From positions 1 through 64,000 of the forward strand of contig NZ_FOAZ01000004.1 in assembly GCF_900109465.1 (NCBI RefSeq): a DNA stretch of 64,000 nt, given 5' to 3'. Each line of letters begins with the position of its first letter. The stretch's first letter is position 1. Below the pieces are notes generated by a model. The model saw only the letters and a list, made by a program, of their open reading frames with translations, was not told the origin of the DNA and made no database searches. Shown here piece by piece: positions 41,396 through 49,291 of the stretch. Origin of the DNA: Streptacidiphilus jiangxiensis (GTDB taxonomy: Bacteria > Actinomycetota > Actinomycetes > Streptomycetales > Streptomycetaceae). The translations under genes were made by a program, and so were the position numbers.

Positions 41396-42532
41396 ATGGC
41401 AGCAGCGAACGATCGCGAGCGGGCCCTCGAGACAGCCCTCGCACAGATCGAGCGACAGTTCGGCAAGGGCTCCGTCATGCGCCTCGGCGACGAGGCCCGA
41501 GCTCCGATCGCGGTGATCCCCACGGGGTCGATCGCCCTCGACGTGGCGCTCGGCGTCGGCGGCCTGCCGCGCGGCCGCGTCGTCGAGGTCTACGGCCCCG
41601 AGTCCAGCGGTAAGACGACGCTGACCCTGCACGCGGTCGCCAACGCGCAGAAGGCCGGCGGCGTCGTCGCCTTCATCGACGCCGAGCACGCGCTCGACCC
41701 GGACTACGCCAAGAAGCTCGGCGTCGACACCGACGCCCTGCTGGTCTCCCAGCCGGACACCGGTGAGCAGGCGCTGGAGATCACGGACATGCTGATCCGT
41801 TCCGGCGCCGTCGACCTCATCGTCATCGACTCCGTCGCCGCACTCGTGCCGCGCGCCGAGATCGAGGGCGAGATGGGCGACTCCCACGTCGGTCTGCAGG
41901 CCCGGCTGATGAGCCAGGCGCTGCGGAAGATCACCGGTGCGCTGAGCCAGACCAACACCACCGCGATCTTCATCAACCAGCTGCGTGAGAAGGTCGGCGT
42001 CATGTTCGGCTCGCCCGAGACGACGACGGGTGGCCGCGCGCTCAAGTTCTACGCCTCGGTCCGCCTCGACATCCGCCGGATCGAGACGCTGAAGGACGGC
42101 ACGGAGGCGGTCGGTAACCGCACCCGCGTCAAGGTCGTCAAGAACAAGGTGGCCTCGCCGTTCAAGCAGGCCGAGTTCGACATCATCTACGGCCAGGGCA
42201 TCAGCCGCGAGGGCGGCCTGATCGACATGGGTGTCGAGCACGGCTTCATCCGCAAGTCCGGCGCCTGGTACACCTACGAGGGCGACCAGCTGGGCCAGGG
42301 CAAGGAGAACGCCCGCAACTTCCTGCGGGACAACCCGGACCTGGCCGACGAGATCGAGAAGAAGATCAAGGAGAAGCTGGGCGTCGGCCCGAAGCTGGAC
42401 ACCCCGGCCGAGGCCGCTCCGGCCGTCGGTGAGGCTCCGGCCGCCGCCGCCGCCGCCGGCGCCAAGGCGCCCGCCGCTCGCGGCAGCAAGGCCAAGGCCG
42501 CCGAGGCCGTCCCGGCGGAGGTCAAGGCCTGA
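41396..42532 (+). CDS. recA: Recombinase RecA
   Basis: A 378-residue RecA: Walker [11 protein letters not shown]1/L2 DNA-binding loops, Walker [13 protein letters not shown] and [19 protein letters not shown] are all intact. The C-terminal 40 residues are an Ala/Lys/Pro-rich tail in place of the acidic tail of E. coli, as in other Streptomyces. It catalyses strand exchange and LexA cleavage. The ATG at 41396 opens [20 protein letters not shown] with AAGGTGG upstream; an in-frame ATG 36 bp earlier is inside the region expected to be leader. Two damage-responsive promoters lie upstream, and recX follows after 5 bp. Confidence 0.97.
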   Translation: MAAANDRERALETALAQIERQFGKGSVMRLGDEARAPIAVIPTGSIALDVALGVGGLPRGRVVEVYGPESSGKTTLTLHAVANAQKAGGVVAFIDAEHALDPDYAKKLGVDTDALLVSQPDTGEQALEITDMLIRSGAVDLIVIDSVAALVPRAEIEGEMGDSHVGLQARLMSQALRKITGALSQTNTTAIFINQLREKVGVMFGSPETTTGGRALKFYASVRLDIRRIETLKDGTEAVGNRTRVKVVKNKVASPFKQAEFDIIYGQGISREGGLIDMGVEHGFIRKSGAWYTYEGDQLGQGKENARNFLRDNPDLADEIEKKIKEKLGVGPKLDTPAEAAPAVGEAPAAAAAAGAKAPAARGSKAKAAEAVPAEVKA

Positions 42533-42537
42533 GCGCG

Positions 42538-43380
42538 GTGACGCCGTCGTCGACCGAGAGCGCGTGGGGTCCGCGCGATTGGTCCTCCCACGGGGGCGGC
42601 GGCAGCTGGCCGGAAACGCCGGCTGACCTCGCCCCCGCCCCGGGCTCCAGGCCGAGCCCCGGGGCGGAGCCCCAGCCGGGCGAGGCCCGGTTCGGCGACG
42701 CCCCGTTCGGCGAGGCTCGCTCCGACAAGCCGGCGCCCGGGCGCGGTGCACGCGGGCGGCGGTCCGACCGACGGGGCGGCCGACGATCCGCGGACGCGGC
42801 CGGTGGGGCGTCCGACGAGGCTTCGGGTGAGGACGCGCCCGTCGGGGCCGCGGCCGATCCCGCCTCCCGGGCCCGGGACATCTGCCTGCGGCTGCTGACC
42901 GGGCAGGCCCGCACCCGGCGCCAGCTCGCCGACGCGCTGCGGCGCAAGGAGATCCCCGACGAGGTCGCCGAGCAGGTGCTGGACCGGCTGACCGAGGTCG
43001 GGCTGATCGACGACGCGGCCTATGCACGCTCCTGGGTGGAGCAGCGGCAGCGCAGTCGGGGCCTGGCCCGGCGCGCCCTGGCCGGGGAGCTGCGGGCCAA
43101 GGGCGTCGACAGCGCGTTGGTCGCCGAGGCCGTGGCCGAGGTCGATCCGGACGACGAGGAGGCGGCGGCCCGCCGCCTGGTCGAGCGCAAGCTCTCCTCC
43201 ACCCGCGGTCTGGACCGTCAGGTCCGGCTGCGCCGCCTCGCGGGCATGCTGGCCCGCCGCGGCTATCCGGAGGGCCTGGCCCTCCGCGTCGTCCGCGCCC
43301 TGCTCGACGAGGAGGCCGCCGAGGACGACGAGTCCGCCGTCGGCCTCGAGAACGACCACCTCGACTCCGGCGAGGAGTGA
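42538..43380 (+). CDS. recX: Regulatory protein RecX
   Basis: A 280-residue RecX, about 100 residues longer than the family norm because of a Gly/Pro/Ala-rich, disordered N-terminus (1-105). The RecX core (about 108-262: ARDICLRLLTGQARTRRQLA, VLDRLTEVGLIDDAAYARSWVE, LARRGYPEGLALRVV) consists of three three-helix repeats that bind inside the RecA filament groove and inhibit it. The GTG at 42538 lies 5 bp after the recA stop, so it is cotranscribed with recA. Confidence 0.93.
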   Translation: MTPSSTESAWGPRDWSSHGGGGSWPETPADLAPAPGSRPSPGAEPQPGEARFGDAPFGEARSDKPAPGRGARGRRSDRRGGRRSADAAGGASDEASGEDAPVGAAADPASRARDICLRLLTGQARTRRQLADALRRKEIPDEVAEQVLDRLTEVGLIDDAAYARSWVEQRQRSRGLARRALAGELRAKGVDSALVAEAVAEVDPDDEEAAARRLVERKLSSTRGLDRQVRLRRLAGMLARRGYPEGLALRVVRALLDEEAAEDDESAVGLENDHLDSGEE

Positions 43381-43480
43381 CGCGGGTGCGTCCCGGTGCT
43401 GTTGCGTACCGGTGTTGCCTCCTGAGGCGGACGCGACCCGCGCCGCCGCTGCTACCGAACGGTCAGGAGCAGTCGCCATC

Positions 43481-43509
43481 TTGACCGTTTCGTAACCCGG
43501 ACCTAGCCT
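43481..43509 (+). promoter_or_regulatory. Housekeeping promoter for rny
   Basis: TTGACC (43481-43486), 17 bp, TAGCCT (43504-43509), a good HrdB-type promoter about 85 nt before the rny start. An ATG at 43514 opens a 19-codon reading frame that begins almost at the expected transcription start; whether it is translated is unknown. Confidence 0.7.
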
Positions 43510-43597
43510 CACCATGAGTGATGAGGGGCCGATGCCAGCCTCGCACCGAGATCGCACTGTGATCACGGCGTGATCCCGCGCCGGACGGGGAGGGCTG

Positions 43598-45010
43598 ATG
43601 ACGCTGGCAGTCGGCACGACGACGGCAGTCCCGATCCTGATGCTGGTTCTCGGCCTGATCCTGCTCTGCGTCGCGGCGTTGGCGGTGCGCCAACTTCTGC
43701 ACGGTGCCCGGGAGCGGGCGTTGGAACTGGACCGGCGCGAGGAGCGCAGCGCGGAGCGCGAGGCCCGCATCGACGAGGAGCAGCGACGGCTGCTGCAGCG
43801 GGAGTTGGACACCGCCCAGGCCCAGGCCGAGGTCTCCGTGCGTACCGAGGAGCTGCGTGCCGAGCGGCGGCGGATGCTGGAGGAGGTGGCCGGCCTCAGC
43901 GCGGCGGAGGCGCGGGCCGAGGTGGTCCGCTCGGCCGAGCAACAGGCCAAGCGCGAGGCCGTGCTGACCGTCCGCGAGATCGAGCGGCAGGCGCGGGCGG
44001 ACGGAGAGGCCCGGGCCCGGGAGATCGTGGCCTCCTCGATCCAGCGTGTGGCCGTCCAGGGCACCACCGACTACGTCGTGACCGCCGTGCGCCTGCCGGG
44101 CGAGGAGATGAAGGGTCGGATCATCGGCCGCGAGGGCCGCAACATCCGCTCCTTCGAGTCCGTGACGGGCGTCAACCTCGTCATCGACGAGACGCCCGAG
44201 TCGGTGCTGCTCTCCTGCTTCGACCCGGTTCGTCGGGAGGTGGGCCGGCTCACCCTGGAGGAGCTGATCGCCGACGGCCGGATCCATCCGCAGCGCATCG
44301 AGGACGCGTACCAGCGCAGCCTCGTCGAGGTGGAGCGGCTCTGCCAGGCGGCGGCGGAGGAGGCCGTCGCCCAGGTCGGCATCGACGAGCTCCACCCCGA
44401 ACTGCTGCGCCTGCTGGGCCGGTTGCGCTACCGCACCTCCTACGGGCAGAACGTGCTGGGCCACCTGGTGGAGTCCGCGCACCTGGCCGGGACCATGGCG
44501 GCGGAACTCCACGTCGATCCGACCCTGGTCAAGCGCTGCAGCCTGCTCCACGACATAGGCAAGGCCGTCACCCACGAGGTCGAGGGCAGCCACGCCCAGA
44601 TCGGCGCGGAGCTCGTCCGGCGCTACGGCGAGTCGGAGGAGGTGGTGCACGCGGTGGCGGCGCACCACAACGAGATCGAGCCGCAGACGGTCGAGGCGGT
44701 CCTCACCCAGGCCGCGGACGCCTGCAGCGGCGGACGCCCCGGCGCGCGCCGGGAGTCGGTGGAGCTGCACGCGCGCCGTCTGGAGAAGCTGGAGCAGATC
44801 GCGCGGCGGCACGAGGGCGTCTACAAGGTCTACGCGATGCAGGCCGGTCGCGAGGTGCGGGTGATGGTCCTGCCGGAGGCGGTGGACGACCTGCAGGCGC
44901 AGGTCATCGCGAAGGACGTGGCCCGCGAGGTGGAGAACGAGCTCACCTACCCGGGCCAGATCCGCATCACGGTGATCAGGGAGAGCCGGGCGACGAGCTT
45001 CGCCCGGTGA
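43598..45010 (+). CDS. rny: Ribonuclease Y
   Basis: A 470-residue endoribonuclease with one N-terminal membrane helix (about 10-31), a long Glu/Arg-rich coiled coil (about 35-145), a KH domain (about 155-220: RLPGEEMKGRIIGREGRNIRSF) and an HD domain with LLHDIGKAVTHE and VAAHHNEIEPQ metal motifs. It initiates mRNA decay at the membrane. It is shorter than Bacillus RNase Y (about 520 residues) mainly in the coiled coil. The ATG at 43598 follows GGGGAGGG. It is usually found after recA-recX in Streptomyces. Confidence 0.93.
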   Translation: MTLAVGTTTAVPILMLVLGLILLCVAALAVRQLLHGARERALELDRREERSAEREARIDEEQRRLLQRELDTAQAQAEVSVRTEELRAERRRMLEEVAGLSAAEARAEVVRSAEQQAKREAVLTVREIERQARADGEARAREIVASSIQRVAVQGTTDYVVTAVRLPGEEMKGRIIGREGRNIRSFESVTGVNLVIDETPESVLLSCFDPVRREVGRLTLEELIADGRIHPQRIEDAYQRSLVEVERLCQAAAEEAVAQVGIDELHPELLRLLGRLRYRTSYGQNVLGHLVESAHLAGTMAAELHVDPTLVKRCSLLHDIGKAVTHEVEGSHAQIGAELVRRYGESEEVVHAVAAHHNEIEPQTVEAVLTQAADACSGGRPGARRESVELHARRLEKLEQIARRHEGVYKVYAMQAGREVRVMVLPEAVDDLQAQVIAKDVAREVENELTYPGQIRITVIRESRATSFAR

Positions 45011-45027
45011 GACCCCCGGGTGGGCCG

Positions 45028-45417
45028 CTACTTCGAGACGGTCAATCCCTCCGCCTTCCAGGCCTGGAAGCCGCCGATGAGGTCCGTTGCGCGGTGGAGG
45101 CCCAGGGCCTGGAGGGAGCGGGCGGCCAAGGAGGAGGCGTAGCCCTCGTTGCAGACCACGATGACCAGGCGGTCGTGGTCCGTCGTCTCGGGCGAGCGGT
45201 GGCTGCCCTGGGGGTCCATGCGCCACTCCAGCTCGTTGCGCTCCACGACGAGCGCGCCGGGGATCAGCCCGTCCCGGTCCCGCAGTGCGGCATAGCGGAT
45301 GTCGACCAGCAGCGCGTTCTGCTCGACGAGCGCGGCGGCGGCCTCCTGCGGCGTCAGCCGGTGAAGGTGGGTGCGCTCCCGCTCCAGCAGCGCGTCGATC
45401 CCGATGGGTGTGCTCAC
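45028..45417 (-). CDS. Rhodanese-like sulfurtransferase
   Basis: A 129-residue single rhodanese domain: LLVDIRYAALRDRDGLIPGA, the catalytic loop VVCNEGYASSLAA with Cys89 or so, and a C-terminal GGFQAWKAEGL. It transfers sulfane sulfur. GTG at 45417 overlaps the stop of the cysteine dioxygenase gene (GTGA), so the two are coupled and probably handle sulfur from cysteine together. Convergent with rny, 17 bp apart. Confidence 0.9.
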   Translation of the reverse strand: MSTPIGIDALLERERTHLHRLTPQEAAAALVEQNALLVDIRYAALRDRDGLIPGALVVERNELEWRMDPQGSHRSPETTDHDRLVIVVCNEGYASSLAARSLQALGLHRATDLIGGFQAWKAEGLTVSK

Positions 45418-45959
45418 CAGTCCTCCTGCGTCTCGACCGCGGCCACGCTCAGCACGTCGCCCTGCCGGGCGTAGCGGCGCAGTTGCGGCAGCGGCGGGTG
45501 GTAGACGTGCACCGAGACGGCGTGGCCGGTCGCGGACGGGTTGATCACCTGGTGCACGTGGTGGGGGCCGAAGGCCCGGCCGCGGCCCGCTTCCAGTGTG
45601 CGCTGCCGGTCGACGCCCTCCTCCAGTTCCAGGCTGCGCCAGCCCGCGCTGGGCAGCGGCATCACGAGCGACAGTTCGCTCAGCTCACCGAGCGCGGTGA
45701 CGAACGCGCCGCTGGAGCCGCCGTGGTCGTGCCAGCCGGTCTCGGAGCCGGGCGGCCAGCCGATCAGCCAGGCCTCGCTGCCGCCGGGGCCCTCCAGCCG
45801 GATCCAGGTCCGCTCGGTCGGATGCAGGGCGAGCCGGGCCAGTACCTCCGGATCGGTGGCGGTGGCGCGGGCGAACTCCAGCAGCGTCGCGAGGTCGGGT
45901 GCGGAGGATGAGGATGAGGGTGCGGGCACGGGTGACGGGGGTGCGGAAGTCTGCAGCAC
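45414..45959 (-). CDS. cdo: Cysteine dioxygenase, cupin family
   Basis: A 181-residue cupin enzyme. After a Pro/Ser-rich tail, the core has the iron ligands in TGWHDHGGSSGAF (two His) and HHVHQVINPS (third His), and the family phrase YHPPLPQLRRY. Cysteine dioxygenase oxidises L-cysteine to cysteinesulfinate, an entry to cysteine catabolism. The GTG at 45959 has AGGA 7 nt upstream. It is followed in an overlapping arrangement by a rhodanese gene and is preceded by a 175-nt leader that carries a short cysteine-containing reading frame and hairpins, which suggests cysteine-responsive attenuation. Confidence 0.88.
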   Translation of the reverse strand: MLQTSAPPSPVPAPSSSSSAPDLATLLEFARATATDPEVLARLALHPTERTWIRLEGPGGSEAWLIGWPPGSETGWHDHGGSSGAFVTALGELSELSLVMPLPSAGWRSLELEEGVDRQRTLEAGRGRAFGPHHVHQVINPSATGHAVSVHVYHPPLPQLRRYARQGDVLSVAAVETQEDW

Positions 45960-46103
45960 GGTGGCGTCCTGGGGTCGTCGGAGCGATGACGGGGCGCCGC
46001 CGGGCAGCGGGACCGGGCGTGCGTGCGCGTCAGGGCGCGACGGATGCGGTCAGCGGGCGCGGCGGCGTGGGGTGCCGTGTGAAGGGCTGTCCGTGACGAC
46101 AGC

Positions 46104-46143
46104 GAGAAGTGTTCTTCTCCAGCCGGGCGTCAGGTCAGCCCGG
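46104..46143 (-). promoter_or_regulatory. Two leader hairpins between leader peptide and cdo
   Basis: CCGGGC-N9-GCCCGG (46123-46143) contains the leader-peptide stop codon in its loop, and GAGAAG-N4-CTTCTC (46104-46119) follows it. Ribosome position on the leader peptide could decide which RNA structure forms. A terminator with a U-tract is not obvious. Confidence 0.5.
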
Positions 46144-46218
46144 GGTACAGAACAGGCGGGGGCACCGGACGACGTCCAGTCGCGTGCTGCGGACTGACCG
46201 CAAGACGATGATCCCCAT
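46135..46218 (-). CDS. Leaderless 27-residue cysteine-containing leader peptide
   Basis: On the minus strand the ATG at 46218 encodes MGIIVLRSVRSTRLDVV followed by RCPRLFCTPG, with Cys19 and Cys24 close to the stop. The ATG lies exactly where a transcript from the TTGACC-N17-TCTACT promoter should begin, so it needs no ribosome site, and none is present. Short leaderless peptides with late cysteine codons are known attenuators of sulfur and cysteine genes in mycobacteria and occur widely in Streptomyces. Here it precedes cysteine dioxygenase and rhodanese. Confidence 0.68.
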   Translation of the reverse strand: MGIIVLRSVRSTRLDVVRCPRLFCTPG

Positions 46219-46224
46219 GGCGGG

Positions 46225-46253
46225 AGTAGAGCACGCGCTCAGAAGATGGTCAA
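46225..46253 (-). promoter_or_regulatory. Promoter of the cdo leader, leaderless spacing
   Basis: On the minus strand TTGACC (46248-46253), 17 bp, TCTACT (46225-46230), then 6 nt to the ATG. Element quality and spacing are close to ideal for a housekeeping sigma factor. Confidence 0.75.
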
Positions 46254-46279
46254 GAAGGCTTCCACCATGAGGACGGGCC

Positions 46280-47941
46280 TCAGGGCTGTCCGGCAGGAAG
46301 CGTCTCGAGCCGAGGGGCGCCCTCGCCGGTGCCGGCGCCGCGGGGGACGGGTAGCTCGGAAGCGGCGTTGCGGGCCCGGTCCGCCAGTGCCACGAGCTCC
46401 TCGGGCCGGCTCCCGGGTGTGGCGGCCACCAGGTGCCCGTCGGGGCGGATCAGCAGCACGGTGTGGGCGGGGGCGCCGGGGTAGCTCTCGGTGACGAGCA
46501 GTTCGGCGGGGACGGGCAGCTCCTGGGTCACCTCGGTGAGCTGCGGCATCAGCCCGGCGCCGAGCCAGTGCTCGGTGGCCCACACGCCCGTGCCCGGGGC
46601 GACGAGTACCACCAGGAAGCCGCGCCCGAGCCGGGCGCGCAGCCGGTCCCGGGTGCCGTCCGCGGTGATCACGGACAGGTCCTGGACCAGCACGCCCGGG
46701 CTGGTCGGGCTGAGCCCCGGCGTGAGCGCGGCGCGGCCCTGGCCCGGCGCCGGGTAGGCGGGCGCGCCGCCGAGCCGGCCGGTGCCGAGGCTCCCGTCGG
46801 AGAGCAGCTCGGCGTTGCGGCGCAGCGAGCCCGAGAGGAGGCTGCGGCGCGCCTCCAGCAGCGGGGTGCTGGGCTGCAGCAACGGCATCGCCTGGTCGAC
46901 GGCGCGCAGCCGCGCGATGACCGCGCTGCGGCGCTCCTGCTGGTAGGTGGTCAGCAGGCGTTCGGGCGCGTGACCGTGCCAGACCAGGCCGAGCTTCCAC
47001 GCGAGGTTGTCGACGTCGCGCAGGCCCTCGTCGAGGTTCTGCATGCCGAGCGCGCCCAGCAGGTGCGCGGCGTCCCCGGCGAGGAACGCGCGGCCGACCT
47101 GGAAGCGGGTGGCGAGGCGCTGCTGCACGACGTGGTCGGCGCTGGAGATCAGCTCGTAGCCGGGCACCCGGCCGTCGTTCCACGCCGCGAGTGTCGCCCG
47201 CAGCTGTTCGATCAGTTGGTCCGGGCTGAACCCGGGCGCGCGCGGGGGCAGGCGCCAGTCCAGCCGCCAGACGCCGTCCGGCAGCGGCCGGGCCACGACC
47301 TCGCGCGCCGAGGGCGCGCCGGAGTGGCGCGGCTGGTCGCGGTGGAGCAGGGCCTCGCCGGGGAACGGGAGGTCCGCGCGGATCGTCGCGACCGCGTAGT
47401 GGTCGGCGGCGGCACGTCCGGGGAAGCGCAGCGCGAGCCGCTTGCGGACGGTCGAGCGCGGGCCGTCGCAGCCGACCAGGAAGCTGCCGTGCAGCCAGGT
47501 GCGCTGCGTGCGCACGCTCACAGCGGCCTCGCCGGGCTCCTGCTCCAGCTCCAGCAGCGCGGATTCGGGCATCAGCTCGACCAGCCCGGTGGCGGAGACG
47601 GCGTCCCGCAGGCCGCGCAGCAGCCGGTGCTGGGCCAGGTGCAGGACGTCGTCGTGGCGCAGCTCGACGCTGTGCAGTTCGCGGCCCCGACGCAGGGTCC
47701 GCCAGGCGGTCCAGCCCCGACCGTCGGCGGTGACCCGGCCGTACCCGATGCGCTGGAGCAGTTCGACGGTGTCGGCTCGCAGGACGGTCGAGCGCGCGCT
47801 CTCCGGGGCGAGCCCCGTGCCCTCGTCCAGCACCAGGCTCGGCACGTCGTGCCGGGCGAGGGCGAGCGCGAGCGCGAGGCCGATGGGACCGGCACCGGCG
47901 ATGATCACGGGGTCGGAACCGGAGGGGGCTGGGCCAGTCAT
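46280..47941 (-). CDS. FAD-dependent aromatic monooxygenase (PheA/TfdB type)
   Basis: A 553-residue flavoprotein hydroxylase: GAGPIGLALALALARHDVP (FAD, GxGxxG), the DG motif LVGCDGPRSTVRK and the GD motif FLAGDAAHLLGALGMQNLDEG, followed by a thioredoxin-like C-terminal domain (about 400-535). These enzymes hydroxylate aromatic or polyketide-like substrates with NAD(P)H, and close relatives also inactivate antibiotics such as rifampicin. It stands alone and is not near a catabolic operon; a homologue sits at the same place between rny and the glutamate transporter genes in S. coelicolor. The ATG at 47941 has no ribosome site but ideal leaderless promoter spacing. Confidence 0.87.
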   Translation of the reverse strand: MTGPAPSGSDPVIIAGAGPIGLALALALARHDVPSLVLDEGTGLAPESARSTVLRADTVELLQRIGYGRVTADGRGWTAWRTLRRGRELHSVELRHDDVLHLAQHRLLRGLRDAVSATGLVELMPESALLELEQEPGEAAVSVRTQRTWLHGSFLVGCDGPRSTVRKRLALRFPGRAAADHYAVATIRADLPFPGEALLHRDQPRHSGAPSAREVVARPLPDGVWRLDWRLPPRAPGFSPDQLIEQLRATLAAWNDGRVPGYELISSADHVVQQRLATRFQVGRAFLAGDAAHLLGALGMQNLDEGLRDVDNLAWKLGLVWHGHAPERLLTTYQQERRSAVIARLRAVDQAMPLLQPSTPLLEARRSLLSGSLRRNAELLSDGSLGTGRLGGAPAYPAPGQGRAALTPGLSPTSPGVLVQDLSVITADGTRDRLRARLGRGFLVVLVAPGTGVWATEHWLGAGLMPQLTEVTQELPVPAELLVTESYPGAPAHTVLLIRPDGHLVAATPGSRPEELVALADRARNAASELPVPRGAGTGEGAPRLETLPAGQP

Positions 47942-47948
47942 AGAAGGA

Positions 47949-47978
47949 AATGGACCAGATCGCCTGTACCGCCGTCAA
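47949..47978 (-). promoter_or_regulatory. Promoter of FAD monooxygenase, leaderless spacing
   Basis: On the minus strand TTGACG (47973-47978), 18 bp, TCCATT (47949-47954), then 7 nt to the ATG. The region between -10 and ATG is pyrimidine-rich with no ribosome site. Confidence 0.6.
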
Positions 47979-48058
47979 GCAGCGTCAGGCGTACGCCGGT
48001 TCACTTCACACGCCCGTGCGAACGGCTACCCGTTTCTGCGAGGCTGAAGATGCACGAT

Positions 48059-48190
48059 CAGGGGTGCGGGGAACTGCGCCACAAGCCACCCACGCAGGTG
48101 GTGCACCGAACGCGCAAGGCCATCCGCACAGGGTGGTTTCTCGCGCCCGGGCGGCGGAGCCGCATGTGTCGGAGCCTCGCGCCCCCGGGG
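48059..48190. repeat. Dispersed palindromic element, copy 4 (degraded)
   Basis: The left arm (48059-48081) and the adjoining CCACCC segment match copies 1-3 well, and a CCATCC-N-GGGTGG segment follows, but the right arm breaks off after TCTCGCGC and the rest is replaced by other GC-rich sequence. It separates the FAD monooxygenase from the decayed ATPase gene. Confidence 0.65.
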
Positions 48191-48209
48191 GTGCAACCGC
48201 AGGAGGGGC

Positions 48210-48974
48210 CTATCTCCTGCGGAGGCGGGAGACGAAGTCGCGGGCGCGGAAGGTGCGGGGGGCCGAGAAGAACTGCTCCGGGGGTGCCGATTCGACGATG
48301 CGGCCCCCGGACATGAACAGGACGCGGTCCGCCGCGGCGTGGGCGAACCCGGGGTCCTCGGTGACGATGAGCATGGTGCGGCCGTCGGCCGCCAGCTCGC
48401 GAGCGAGCTCGTGGAGGTCCGCCGCGGGTTCGTCGAGGACCAGCACCTTGGGGTCCAGGACCAGGGCGCGGGCCAGCGCGACCCTGCCGCGACCGGACGG
48501 GCCCAGCTGCCGGCCGCGCAGGGCCGCCTCCGACTCCGCGCCGACCTTCCGCAGCGCGCCCGCCGTGCGCTCCGCGGCCACCTCGGGCGCGGTGCCGCGG
48601 GCCTCGATCTGGCAGCGGGTCAGTTCGCCGAAGACGGTGCGGCCGAGGCCCAGCGCACCGGCCAGGGCGTGTTCGACGGTCTCCGGCGGCGGCACCAGGC
48701 CGACGTCTGCCCGCGCCCTGCGCCGCGCGCGCCCGCGCCCGCCGGTGGGGAGGGGTGCGCCGTCGAGCAGGATCTCCCCCGAGTCGATGCGCTCGGCGCC
48801 GTGGATGGCCCGGCACAGGGTGGTCTTGCCGGCGCCGGGCGGCCCGACCAGGGCGACCACCTCGCCGCGCGAGAGCTCCAGGTCCACCTCGTGCAGGGCC
48901 TGCACCAGCCCGTGCCGCTTGCTCACGCCCCTCAGCTGCAGCAGCCCGGCGGGCGGCGCGGCGGCGGAGGTCAC
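48210..48974 (-). CDS. gluA: Degenerate GluA-type ABC transporter ATPase, probably inactive
   Basis: A 254-residue protein that aligns along its whole length with amino-acid-import ATPases of the GluA/GlnQ type (IDSGEILLDGAPLP; AADRVLFMSGGRIVE; RARDFVSRL). Walker A is kept (GPPGAGKT, Lys50), as is Walker B (VLVLDEP, Glu182). But the Q-loop glutamine is lost (VGLV-PPPE at 91-98), the ABC signature is changed from LSGGQ to LGPSGRGR (157-164), about a dozen residues of the D-loop region are missing after DEPAADL, and the switch histidine is Glu206. ATP hydrolysis is therefore unlikely. No permease or binding-protein gene follows. The reading frame is open, so it may be a recent or repurposed remnant. 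Next gene: the divergent GluR-like regulator. Confidence 0.75.
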   Translation of the reverse strand: MTSAAAPPAGLLQLRGVSKRHGLVQALHEVDLELSRGEVVALVGPPGAGKTTLCRAIHGAERIDSGEILLDGAPLPTGGRGRARRRARADVGLVPPPETVEHALAGALGLGRTVFGELTRCQIEARGTAPEVAAERTAGALRKVGAESEAALRGRQLGPSGRGRVALARALVLDPKVLVLDEPAADLHELARELAADGRTMLIVTEDPGFAHAAADRVLFMSGGRIVESAPPEQFFSAPRTFRARDFVSRLRRR

Positions 48975-48990
48975 GGCGGTCCCACTCCTC

Positions 48991-49011
48991 GGGGCGTTGC
49001 AGGGGCGTTGC
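48991..49011. promoter_or_regulatory. Direct repeat GGGGCGTTGC x2 before gluA remnant
   Basis: The 317-bp divergent gap between the ATPase remnant and the response regulator (48975-49291) has one clear feature: two identical GGGGCGTTGC units (48991-49000, 49002-49011) with an 11-bp period, as bound by OmpR-family regulators. It is a candidate GluR site. Otherwise nothing was recognised in the gap. Confidence 0.45.
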
Positions 49012-49291
49012 GTCGGTGCGGAACTTCAGGCGGTTCGGTCGGGCAGACTCCAGGTCTTCCGGATGGAGGTGGAGGACGCCCGTTCCCGACTCTACGGGGC
49101 CGTTCGCGCGCGCATCACACTTCTGAGGGTGATTTGAGGATCATGTGTTCTCCGGGTGCCGATCCGCGCTCCGGATCATCGCAGCTCGGTAACGGAACCC
49201 GCCGGTCACGCGCCGCCACTTGACCTGAGCCGGTCCGATGAGGGTGGATGCCTGCTGGAGACCGACCCAACCCTGGCGGGAGGAGTGACCC

